Positions 42,772 to 50,509 of a DNA stretch of 64,000 bases are shown here, piece after piece. The notes beneath the pieces are model-generated. The model was not told the origin of the DNA. It saw only the letters and a program-made list of their open reading frames with translations, and did no database searches. The position numbers and the translations under genes are program-made. Numbering within the stretch: position 1 is the first letter of the stretch; each line of letters starts with the position of its first letter. Source of the DNA: Streptomyces sp. SCL15-4 (GTDB lineage Bacteria > Actinomycetota > Actinomycetes > Streptomycetales > Streptomycetaceae). The DNA is taken from contig NZ_JAOBTQ010000001.1 of the NCBI RefSeq assembly GCF_033366695.1, positions 3,286,001 through 3,350,000 on the forward strand. The letters are read 5' to 3'.

Positions 42772-44067
42772 ATGAGCACCGAAGCGCTCGCCCGCCAGGC
42801 CGCCCAGCGCCTGGCCCGCCTCGCCGAGGAACGTGTCGACCACCGCTTCAAGGGCCTCCCGCCGGACGCCGACGGCCTGACCGTCGCCGAGCTGGCCGCC
42901 CAGCGCCGCAACCTCTTCCGGGACGGCGACGGCTTCACCACACCCGTCCTCGCGCTGTCCGCCGAGCGCCTGGCGCACAACCTCGCGCTGATGGAGACCT
43001 ACACCGCCCGGCACGGCCTGGCCTTCGCCCCGCACGGCAAGACCTCCATGGCCCCGCAGCTCTTCCACCGCCAGATCGAGCACGGCGCATGGGGGATCAC
43101 CCTGGCGGTGCCCCACCAGGTGCGCGTCGCCCGGGCGTTCGGCGTCCGGCGGGTCTTCCTCGCCAACGAGCTGGTGGACGCCCCCGCCCTGCGCTGGATC
43201 GCCGCCGAGCTGGCCGCCGACCCGGAGTTCCGGTTCGTCTGCTACGTCGACTCGGTGCGCGGAGTGGAGCTGATGGACACGGCCCTGCGCGGCGCCGCCC
43301 GCCCGGTGGACGTGGTCGTGGAGCTGGGCGCGGGCGAGGGTGCGCGCACCGGCGTGCGCACGGAGGCGGAGGCCGAGGAGGTCGCCGCGGCCGTGGCCGC
43401 CGTGCCGGCCCTGCGCCTGGTCGGCGTGGCGGGGTACGAGGGCGAGGTGCCGCAGGCGGATCCGGAGCGGGTGCGGGCGTACCTGCGGCGGCTGGTGGCG
43501 CTGGCCGCCGGGCTGGACCGGGCCGGGCGGTTCGGCGCGGTGGACGAGATCGTGGTGAGCGCGGGCGGCAGCGCCTGGTTCGACGCGGTCGCCGAGGTCT
43601 TCGCCGGGATTCCCGCGCTGTCGAAGCCGGTGCTGAAGCTGCTGCGCTCGGGCGCGTACGTCTCGCACGACGACGGGCACTACCGCAGGCTCACGCCGTT
43701 CGGCCGGGTCCCCGAGGAGGGCGCGCTGGAGCCCGCCTTCCGGCTGTGGGCGCGGGTCGTCTCCCGGCCCGCCGCCGGGCAGGCCTTCGCCAACGCGGGC
43801 AAGCGGGACGCGGCCTACGACCTGGACCTGCCCACCGCCCAGGTGGTACGCCGGGACGGCGAGGAGCGCCCGGCCGCCGGCATCACCGTCACCGGCCTGT
43901 CCGACCAGCACACCTGGCTGCGCACGGACCCGGAGGCGGACGTCGAGGTCGGCGACTGGATCGGCTTCGGCCTGTCCCACCCGTGCACGTCCTTCGACAA
44001 GTGGCAGCTGATCCCGGTGGCCGAGGCGGACGGCACGGTCGTGGACTACATCCGTACGTTCTTCTAG
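42772..44067 (+). CDS. PLP-dependent amino-acid deaminase (D-serine dehydratase-like)
   Basis: This 431-residue alanine-racemase-fold protein has its PLP lysine in FAPHGKTSMAP (about residue 85) and phosphate contacts in the barrel. The C-terminal D-serine-dehydratase-like domain contains the zinc-type motif SHPCTSFDKW near the end. Relatives include eukaryotic DSD1 D-serine dehydratase and D-threonine aldolases. It probably converts D-serine or a related D-amino acid to a keto acid and ammonia. The product enamine would be cleared by the RidA of the same locus. It is followed 9 bases later by the deacylase gene. The start ATG has GGGAGAGG upstream. Confidence 0.88.
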   Translation: MSTEALARQAAQRLARLAEERVDHRFKGLPPDADGLTVAELAAQRRNLFRDGDGFTTPVLALSAERLAHNLALMETYTARHGLAFAPHGKTSMAPQLFHRQIEHGAWGITLAVPHQVRVARAFGVRRVFLANELVDAPALRWIAAELAADPEFRFVCYVDSVRGVELMDTALRGAARPVDVVVELGAGEGARTGVRTEAEAEEVAAAVAAVPALRLVGVAGYEGEVPQADPERVRAYLRRLVALAAGLDRAGRFGAVDEIVVSAGGSAWFDAVAEVFAGIPALSKPVLKLLRSGAYVSHDDGHYRRLTPFGRVPEEGALEPAFRLWARVVSRPAAGQAFANAGKRDAAYDLDLPTAQVVRRDGEERPAAGITVTGLSDQHTWLRTDPEADVEVGDWIGFGLSHPCTSFDKWQLIPVAEADGTVVDYIRTFF

Positions 44068-44076
44068 GAGGCCCGC

Positions 44077-45687
44077 GTGGAGGACCTGGTCATCCGGGAC
44101 GCCGACGTCGTCGACGGCAGCGGGGCGGACGCGTACCGCGCCGATGTCGTGATCGACGCCGGCCGCATCGTCTCGATCGTCAAGGAGGCCGCCGCGGCCG
44201 GCTGCCAGCGCCCGCGTGCGGTACGGGAGATCGACGCGGAGGGCCTGGTCCTCTCCCCCGGCTTCATCGACATGCACGCCCACTCCGACCTGGCCCTGCT
44301 GCGCGACCCCGACCACAGCGCGAAGGCCGCGCAGGGGGTCACGCTGGAGGTCCTCGGCCAGGACGGGCTGTCGTACGCCCCGGTGGACGACCGCACGCTG
44401 CAAGAGGTGCGGCGGGCGATCACCGGGTGGAACGGGTACGGCGAGGACGTCGACTTCGACTGGCGGTCGGTGGGCGGGTACCTGGACCGGCTGGACCGAG
44501 GCATCGCCGTGAACGCGGCCTATCTGGTCCCCCAGGGCACGGTCCGGGCGCTCGTGGTCGGCTGGGAGGACCGCGCGGCCACGCCCGAGGAGCTGGACCG
44601 GATGCGGCGGCTGGTCGCGGAGGGGCTGGAGCAGGGCGCGGTGGGCATGTCGTCCGGGCTGACGTACACGCCGGGCATGTACGCGCGGGACGCCGAACTG
44701 ACCGCGCTGTGCCGGGTGGTGGGCTCCTACGGCGGCTACTACTGCCCGCACCACCGCTCCTACGGCGCCGGCGCGCTGGAGGCGTACGCCGAGATGGTCG
44801 ACCTCGCCCGGGAGGCGGACTGCCCGCTGCACCTGGCGCACGCGACGATGAACTTCGGGGTGAACGAGGGCCGGGCGCCGGAGCTGCTGGCGCTGCTCGA
44901 CCGGGCCCTGGACGCGGGCGCGGACCTCACCCTGGACACCTATCCCTACACCCCCGGCTGCACCACCCTCGCCGCGCTGCTGCCGAGCTGGTCGAGCGAG
45001 GGCGGGCCGGAGGAGATCCTGGCCCGGCTCGCCGACCCGGTGACGGCCGGGCGGATCCGGCACGACCTGGAGGTCACCGGCTCCGACGGCTGCCACGGCG
45101 TGCCGGTGGAGTGGGAGACGATCGAGATCTCCGGGGTGGCCGACCCGGCGCTCGGCGACCTCGTGGGCCGCACCGTCCGGCAGGCGGCGGACCTGCGCGG
45201 CGAGACGCCCTGGGACACCGCCCGCCGCCTGCTGGTGCGGGACCGGCTCGGCACGACGATCCTCCAGCACGTCGGCCACGAGGAGAACGTCCGCGCGATC
45301 ATGCGGCACCGCGCGCACACCGGCGGCTCCGACGGCATCCTGCGCGGCAGCAAGCCGCACCCGCGGGCGTACGGCACCTTCCCGCGCTATCTCGGCCACT
45401 ACGTGCGGGAGGCGGGCGTGCTGACGCTGGAGGAGTGCGTGGCCCACCTCACCTCCCGGCCGGCGGCGCGGCTGCGGCTGCCGGACCGCGGGCTGGTGCG
45501 CGAGGGGTACCGGGCCGACCTGGTGCTGTTCGACCCTCGCACGGTCGGGCCCGGTGCCACCTTCGCCGAGCCGCGCCGGCTGCCGACGGGCATCCCGTAC
45601 GTGCTGGTCGACGGCCGGTTCGTCATCGAGGACGGCCGGCGGACGGATGCCCTGCCGGGCCGCTCCGTCCGCCGTACGCCGCTGTGA
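44077..45687 (+). CDS. N-acyl-D-amino-acid deacylase (amidohydrolase family)
   Basis: The GTG at 44077 has AGGAGG five bases upstream and gives 536 residues. The metal-dependent hydrolase fold has the HXH motif in GFIDMHAHSDLAL (about 62-72). The EVLGQDGLS segment follows, then HHRSYGAG, LHLAHATMN and the HVGHEENVRAIM region. The late GSKPHPRAYGTFPRYL motif is typical of D-aminoacylases and dihydroorotase-like proteins. It removes the acyl group from N-acyl-D-amino acids, supplying free D-amino acid to the deaminase encoded just upstream in the same transcript. No signal peptide, so cytoplasmic. Confidence 0.92.
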   Translation: MEDLVIRDADVVDGSGADAYRADVVIDAGRIVSIVKEAAAAGCQRPRAVREIDAEGLVLSPGFIDMHAHSDLALLRDPDHSAKAAQGVTLEVLGQDGLSYAPVDDRTLQEVRRAITGWNGYGEDVDFDWRSVGGYLDRLDRGIAVNAAYLVPQGTVRALVVGWEDRAATPEELDRMRRLVAEGLEQGAVGMSSGLTYTPGMYARDAELTALCRVVGSYGGYYCPHHRSYGAGALEAYAEMVDLAREADCPLHLAHATMNFGVNEGRAPELLALLDRALDAGADLTLDTYPYTPGCTTLAALLPSWSSEGGPEEILARLADPVTAGRIRHDLEVTGSDGCHGVPVEWETIEISGVADPALGDLVGRTVRQAADLRGETPWDTARRLLVRDRLGTTILQHVGHEENVRAIMRHRAHTGGSDGILRGSKPHPRAYGTFPRYLGHYVREAGVLTLEECVAHLTSRPAARLRLPDRGLVREGYRADLVLFDPRTVGPGATFAEPRRLPTGIPYVLVDGRFVIEDGRRTDALPGRSVRRTPL

Positions 45688-45694
45688 GCCGTGC

Positions 45695-46558
45695 TTACGG
45701 CTTGGGCAGGGTGCAGCCGGCCGCACTCAGGTTGAGCTTGTTGCCGGTGGTGAAGCAGGCCGGGATGTTGTAGGTCTCCTGGGCGTAGTTGATGCCCTGG
45801 CGGACGGTGACGTTGCCGCTCGCGTCGACCTCGCACGGGTTGTTCACCGTGCACCGCCCCCCGTCCTCGTTGCCGGTGTTGTTGACGGCGACGACCTTGC
45901 CGGTGGCGGCGTCGATCACCGGGGAACCCGAGGTGCCGCCGATGGTGTTGCAGGCGGAGGTGTAGCGGACCGAGTCCTTGAAGGTCCAGTCGCCCTCCTT
46001 CAGCCGGTACACGAACCCGTCGATGTTGCAGCTGTAGATGCGCTTCCAGTAGCCGGAGACCACCTTGATGGCGGTGCCGGCCACCGGGTGGGTGTCCTGC
46101 ACGGTGAGCGGGCTGATGCCGTAGGAGCTCTTGATCGCCGCGTACGTGGTGGTGGTGCGGTAGATCGTGACGTCCGTGTCGGTCATGGTCGAGTAGACGA
46201 CCTGGTTGGCGCGGAGGGTGGCGATCTTGGTGCCGGCGGAGTTCAGCAGGCCGAAGGTGCGGCTGGAGGACTGGCCGGTGATGACCTGGCCGGCGCTCGG
46301 CATGCCGGTCTCCAGGCAGTGGCCGTTGGTCAGCACCAGGGCCGGGTCGGTGTCGGCGGAGCCCGGGAAGCGGATGACGGAGCCGGAGCAGTTGCTGAGC
46401 GAGACGGTGCCGGCGAAGTCGACGGTGACCGCGGCGGCCTTGGCGGAGTGCGGGGCGGAGGCGTGCGGGGCGGTGGTGTGCGGCGCGGCCAGCGCCGGGG
46501 TGGCGCCCAGCCCGACGGTCGCCAGGGTGGAGAGCGCGGCAAGGAGAGGCTTGTTCAC
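45695..46558 (-). CDS. Secreted trypsin-like serine protease (S1 family)
   Basis: The GTG at 46558 has AGGGGA eight bases upstream and gives 287 residues; an open extension beyond it adds no signal-like sequence. After a signal peptide (LLAALSTLATVGLGATPALA) and a His/Pro/Ala spacer, the catalytic triad residues can be placed. His is in LTNGHCLE, Asp in the TMTDTDVTIYRT strand and the nucleophile Ser in IGGTSGSPVID. Several cysteines suggest disulfides. It is probably an extracellular endopeptidase. Confidence 0.9.
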   Translation of the reverse strand: MNKPLLAALSTLATVGLGATPALAAPHTTAPHASAPHSAKAAAVTVDFAGTVSLSNCSGSVIRFPGSADTDPALVLTNGHCLETGMPSAGQVITGQSSSRTFGLLNSAGTKIATLRANQVVYSTMTDTDVTIYRTTTTYAAIKSSYGISPLTVQDTHPVAGTAIKVVSGYWKRIYSCNIDGFVYRLKEGDWTFKDSVRYTSACNTIGGTSGSPVIDAATGKVVAVNNTGNEDGGRCTVNNPCEVDASGNVTVRQGINYAQETYNIPACFTTGNKLNLSAAGCTLPKP

Positions 46559-46676
46559 GTGGGGGTCCCCTCGTACGACGGAGGCGACCGGAGGTCTTCC
46601 GGCCGCCCACACGGTTGTCATGCGCATTCTCAGCAGCAGAGAGGGGCCGGGACAAGAAGGGGCGGCGGGTCATAGG

Positions 46677-46725
46677 GGTTTCCCTCGGCGCCGGGACGGA
46701 AGGTTTCCCCGGCGCCGGGACGGAG
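46677..46725. repeat. 24/25-bp direct repeat
   Basis: GGTTTCCC(T)CGGCGCCGGGACGGA is present twice in tandem (46677-46701, 46702-46725), differing by one inserted T and one end base. It lies between the protease start and the end of the DUF1707 pseudogene. In the minus frame it reads as a PPSRRRGNL-like duplication. Confidence 0.55.
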
Positions 46726-46752
46726 GATCGCCCCAACCTCGCGGCGGAGGAT

Positions 46753-47368
46753 TCACCCGCGGTTCGGCTTGGTGACGACGGCTCAGAAGAGCGCGAGGCC
46801 CTTGACGACGGCGCGCGGGACGCCCGGCCGTGCCGTCCCGGCCGGCCCGCGTCTCGCGTCCGCCGAACACGCCGAACAGGCCGAAGCCCTCGACCTCGAC
46901 GTCGATGCCGTCCGGCACGACGATCCCGGTGCCGCCCCACAGGGCCACGGCCCGGACCGCCGTCTCCCGGGCGGCGAAGCGGGCCTCGGTCGGATCGAGC
47001 CGGCCGCCGCCCCACACCGACCAGGCGGTGAACCGGGACGGCACCACCCATCCGCCGTCCCGCCGGAACCCGCCGAACACGCCCGGCGCCCACCGGGACG
47101 CGGGCGCGGTGCCCACCACCAGCGCGTCCCTGGGCCCCGGTTCCGGCAGCCCGCTCGCGGCCGCCCGCACCTCGCGCCGCGTCCGGGCGGCGTGGATGCG
47201 GCGTGGATGCGGCGTGGATCCGGTCGAGGCGGCCGTCCGGATCGTCCAGCGGCAGCCGCCGTCCGCCACGGCGGCCCGTGCGCGCTCGACGGCCCGCTCC
47301 CGCTCCTCGTCGCCGACGAGCACGTCCCCCTGCCCGTCACGATCGGCTCCGGACACTCGTTCGCTCAT
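46753..47368 (-). pseudogene. Broken DUF1707 / LiaF-like gene
   Basis: The frame starts at ATG 47368 with a DUF1707-type N terminus (GDEERERAVERARAAVADG). It continues in another frame with LPLDDPDGRLDRIHAA, then returns to the first frame with ARTRREVRAAASGLPEPGPRD. The first shift fits loss of one G near 47256-47260. The return is caused by two extra 11-bp repeat units (47187-47219). The LiaF-like C-terminal part (VFGGFRR, FTAWSVWGGG, AVALWGGTGIVVPDG) is again out of frame with its ending VPRAVVKGLALF, a shift around 46815-46855. TGA at 46783-46785 interrupts what would read on as AVVTKPNRG to a stop at 46753. The intact family is a membrane-proximal stress-response protein. I judge it non-functional. 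Confidence 0.75.
47187..47219 (-). repeat. 11-bp tandem repeat, three perfect copies
   Basis: GCGGCGTGGAT occurs three times without interruption (47187-47197, 47198-47208, 47209-47219) inside the DUF1707 pseudogene. A single copy would fit the normal protein; two extra copies add 22 bases. Confidence 0.9.
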
Positions 47369-47427
47369 GGCGCCACTTCACACGGCGGCCGACTCCTCTG
47401 CCGGGAAACGGCGTCGCGTGCGGACGG

Positions 47428-48183
47428 TCAGCGGGGCCACCTCGGCGTGTCGTGGTCGTGGCCCCAGCCGTGGCGGCCGTCGTGGCCGAACGCCGGCGAG
47501 GCGGTGGGCGAGGCCGTGGGCGAGGCGCCGGCCGTGGGAGTGGCGGGCCGGACGACGGCGGACGCGGTGGCGGTCCGCGGGCCGTCGTCCGGGCGGCTCG
47601 GAGTGGTGCTCGGGCGCGGGACGGCGGCCGGACGGGCGGTCGCGGCCGACGGCGTGGCCACGGCGGAACCGGCGGAACCGGCGGAGGAGACCGGAGCCGA
47701 CGCGGACGGCGCCGTGGTGGGCGCGCCTTCGCCGGTCGCCGCGGGGCCGTCCGTCGCGGGGCCGTCGGCGATCCGGCTCCCGCCGGCGGGCCGGGACTCG
47801 TCCGGGGAGCCCGCGCCGGACATCGCGGCGATCACCGCGACCGTGCCGGCCGCCGCCGCGAGCGCGCCGGCCGCGACCACCGCCCGGCGGCGCCCGCCCG
47901 CGCGCCGCCGCGCCCGCCTCCGCCCGGCCCGGTCCGCACCCGGCTCGGGCCGAGGAGGCCCGGCCCGGCGCACGGCGCGCGGGGGCTCCCCGGCCGCCGG
48001 CGGCAGCTCGCGCGTCGCGTCGTAGTCGTTCTGCCAGCCGTGCGCGGCGGCCGGGTCGGCGTACTCCTCGTACGCGGGGGCCGGAGCCGGCAGCGGGTGG
48101 TACACGTTCGGCCGGATGCCGGGCGTGCCGCCCGCTCCGTGCGGGTCGTGCGCTCCCGCCTCGTACTCCCGTTCCGTGGACAT
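47428..48183 (-). CDS. Single-pass membrane protein with Pro/Ser/Thr-rich, His-rich extracytoplasmic tail
   Basis: From ATG 48183 the product is 251 residues. The N-terminal half is disordered and ends in a cluster of arginines. One membrane helix follows at about 119-140 (AVVAAGALAAAAGTVAVIAAM). The outside part is low complexity (Ala/Pro/Thr/Ser, TASPTASP repeats) and ends in GHDGRHGWGHDHD, a possible metal-binding tail. No family recognised. Confidence 0.72.
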   Translation of the reverse strand: MSTEREYEAGAHDPHGAGGTPGIRPNVYHPLPAPAPAYEEYADPAAAHGWQNDYDATRELPPAAGEPPRAVRRAGPPRPEPGADRAGRRRARRRAGGRRRAVVAAGALAAAAGTVAVIAAMSGAGSPDESRPAGGSRIADGPATDGPAATGEGAPTTAPSASAPVSSAGSAGSAVATPSAATARPAAVPRPSTTPSRPDDGPRTATASAVVRPATPTAGASPTASPTASPAFGHDGRHGWGHDHDTPRWPR

Positions 48184-48307
48184 GTCAGCGGATTCTAGGG
48201 ACGCAAGGGCCCCGGAAGACATCCGGCGGCGTTTTCCGGGCATCCTTCGCGTCTCGCGTGGTGGAAAACACCGCCCATGAGGCGGGAGCGGGCCGTAAGC
48301 TCACGGC

Positions 48308-49519
48308 ATGCAGGTGATCCAGTCGACCAAGCTCGCCAACGTCTGTTACGAGATCCGGGGCCCGGTTCTCGAAGAGGCCATGCGACTGGAGGCGGCAGGC
48401 CACCGCATCCTCAAGCTCAACACCGGCAACCCGGCCGCCTTCGGCTTCGAGTGCCCGCCGGAGATCCTGGAGGACATCCTCCGCAACGTCTCCACCGCGC
48501 ACGGCTACGGCGACGCCAAGGGCCTGCTCGCCGCCCGCCGCGCGGTCGTGATGCACAACCAGACCATCGGCATCGAGACGGACGTCGAGCACGTCTTCAT
48601 CGGCAACGGCGTCTCCGAGCTGATCGTGATGGCGATGCAGGGCCTGCTGGACGACGGCGACGAGGTGCTCGTACCGGCCCCGGACTACCCGCTGTGGACG
48701 GCGGCCGTCTCGCTGTCCGGCGGCACGGCGGTGCACTACCGCTGCGACGAGCAGTCCGACTGGATGCCCGACCTGGCCGACATCGAGCGCAAGGTCACCG
48801 ACCGCACCAAGGCGATCGTCGTCATCAACCCGAACAACCCCACGGGCGCGGTCTACGACGAGGAAGTGCTCAAGGGCCTGACGGACATCGCCCGCCGGCA
48901 CAACCTGCTGGTCTGCTCGGACGAGATCTACGACAAGATCCTCTACGACGGCACCACGCACACCCCCACCGCGAAGGTCGCCCCCGATCTGCTCACCCTC
49001 ACCTTCAACGGCATGTCGAAGGCGTACCGGGTGGCCGGCTACCGCGTCGGCTGGATGTCGGTCTCCGGCCCGCGCGCCCACGCCGACTCCTACATCGAGG
49101 GCCTGACGATCCTGGCGAACATGCGGCTGTGTGCCAACATGCCGGGCCAGCACGGGGTGGTCGCCGCGCTCAGCGGACGCCAGACGATCAACGACCTGGT
49201 GCTGCCGGGCGGGCGGCTGAAGGAGCAGATGGACGTCGCCTACGACCTGCTGACCCAAATCCCCGGCGTGAGCTGTGTGCGGCCCAAGGGCGCGCTGTAC
49301 CTCTTCCCGCGGCTGGACCCCCAGGTCTTCAAGGTCAAGGACGACCGGCAGCTGGTGCTGGACCTGCTGCGGCAGGAGAAGATCATGGTCGTCCACGGCA
49401 CGGGCTTCAACTGGCCGGAGCCGGACCACTTCCGGGTGGTGACCCTGCCGACGGTCGGCGATCTCCGGGACGCGATCACCCGCATCGGCACCTTCCTGGA
49501 CGGATACGGCCAGCCGTAG
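48308..49519 (+). CDS. Alanine-type PLP aminotransferase (AlaA-like)
   Basis: This 403-residue class I/II aminotransferase has its PLP lysine in FNGMSKAYRVAGYRVGW (about residue 240). It also has the cofactor contacts GNGVSELI and NPNNPTGAVYDEE and the Arg at the C-terminal carboxylate-binding site (FRVVTLP). The N terminus (QSTKLANVCYEIRGP and LKLNTGNPAAFGF) matches the glutamate-pyruvate aminotransferases AlaA/YfbQ. It makes alanine from pyruvate using glutamate. It starts at ATG 48308 and is apparently monocistronic. Confidence 0.92.
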   Translation: MQVIQSTKLANVCYEIRGPVLEEAMRLEAAGHRILKLNTGNPAAFGFECPPEILEDILRNVSTAHGYGDAKGLLAARRAVVMHNQTIGIETDVEHVFIGNGVSELIVMAMQGLLDDGDEVLVPAPDYPLWTAAVSLSGGTAVHYRCDEQSDWMPDLADIERKVTDRTKAIVVINPNNPTGAVYDEEVLKGLTDIARRHNLLVCSDEIYDKILYDGTTHTPTAKVAPDLLTLTFNGMSKAYRVAGYRVGWMSVSGPRAHADSYIEGLTILANMRLCANMPGQHGVVAALSGRQTINDLVLPGGRLKEQMDVAYDLLTQIPGVSCVRPKGALYLFPRLDPQVFKVKDDRQLVLDLLRQEKIMVVHGTGFNWPEPDHFRVVTLPTVGDLRDAITRIGTFLDGYGQP

Positions 49520-49608
49520 CCGGCGGACTCCACTCCGTGACTCGACTCAACTTTAGACGAAATCCAAGCTAAGATGGTTTCCTGTCACAGCACAGGAGGC
49601 CATCCCCC

Positions 49609-50025
49609 ATGTACGAACCGATCCGCACCAAGTCGGTCCACACGATGGCCGGCACTTCCTGCGACTTCCCCCACCGGTCGCGCGAGGAGGAGCTGGACAT
49701 CCAGCTCGCCGGACACCTCGCCGCGCTGCTCGCGGTCACCGACGAACTGCGCGCCCTGACCTCGTCCGCCGACCTGGACACCGCCGCGGAGCGCCTCGCG
49801 GCCCAGGTGGCCCGGCTGCGCGGCGGGCGGGCGCCGCTGCGCGCGGCGCCGGCCGCGGCGGGCGACCCGGCCGCACTGCACCGGCGGGCGCACACGCTCG
49901 CCGGACGCGCCCTGGTGGTCGCCGCCTCCCGCGCGGACACCGCGGCGGCCATCCTCGCGGCCGAGCGGATGGACGCCCACGCCGTCGCCGAGACCGACCC
50001 GAAGACACTCAGCCCGGCCCGCTGA
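49609..50025 (+). CDS. Small conserved actinobacterial protein (SCO4983-like)
   Basis: The ATG at 49609 has AGGAGG about 13 bases upstream and gives 138 residues. The protein is mostly alpha-helical (EEELDIQLAGHLAALLAVTDELRAL, then an Ala-rich helix and a C-terminal helix with VVAASRADTAAAILAAERMDAHA). No signal peptide or membrane segment. It resembles a Streptomyces family I know only as SCO4983-like; function unknown. The region before it is AT-rich (CTTTAGACGAAATCC). Confidence 0.72.
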   Translation: MYEPIRTKSVHTMAGTSCDFPHRSREEELDIQLAGHLAALLAVTDELRALTSSADLDTAAERLAAQVARLRGGRAPLRAAPAAAGDPAALHRRAHTLAGRALVVAASRADTAAAILAAERMDAHAVAETDPKTLSPAR

Positions 50026-50050
50026 CCCCGCCGAGGGGTCCCCTGACGGC

Positions 50051-50088
50051 CCCGGTCCGCGCGCACCCGCAGCGACGCGCGGACCGGG
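50051..50088 (+). terminator. Terminator, first of two, after the 49609 gene
   Basis: A 13-bp perfect stem, CCCGGTCCGCGCG (50051-50063) with its complement at 50076-50088 and a 12-base loop, lies 26 bases after the stop. Confidence 0.65.
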
Positions 50089-50392
50089 TGCCACTCACCC
50101 CGCCGGCCGGCCCGCCTCCTCCGCTGCCGGGACCGGACCGCCCGGACGACGGCCGTCCCCCGCCGCCGGCCAGGCCGGTCCGGCGCGGAGCCGCAGGACC
50201 GTCTCCGTCGGTGAAGAGCCTGCCGCACGTGTGATCGAGGCCCTGAACGCCGACCGGGAACCGGGCCCGCTCCGGGACGGCGCGGTCGGCCCCGGAAGCG
50301 CCGGCACGCGCCCTTCGGGCCGCCGGCCGATTTTCGCGCCGGCCGGGGAGTCCTCGGCCGGACCGGACGCCGAAGGACCCGGGCAGCCGAAA

Positions 50393-50430
50393 GCCCGGGG
50401 CCCCGCACGCCGTTGTGCGGGGCCCCGGGC
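50393..50430. terminator. Second terminator hairpin, 16-bp perfect stem
   Basis: GCCCGGGGCCCCGCAC (50393-50408) pairs perfectly with 50415-50430 around a 6-base loop. It lies between convergent genes, 80 bases beyond the PEP carboxykinase stop on the minus strand. The 50089-50392 stretch between the two hairpins holds no supportable gene. Confidence 0.7.
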
Positions 50431-50509
50431 GGGCGGTCACCGCGGCCGGTCGTGACGATCGCTGGTCAGGGCACATCCGGACCGGCCGCGGAGTCTTCGT
50501 GCGCGGGCC

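Noticed and set aside
42145..45726. Minus-strand open frame of 1193 codons
   Set aside because: Antisense to the deaminase and deacylase genes, which have convincing motifs and ribosome-binding sites.
46670..47368. Intact 232-residue protein at the DUF1707 locus
   Set aside because: The open frame contains a garbled core and an Arg/Pro-rich nonsense tail; conserved family segments are found in other frames.
50026..50509. Short open frames on both strands between the 49609 gene and pckG
   Set aside because: No ribosome-binding sites or recognisable products; the region holds two terminator hairpins.
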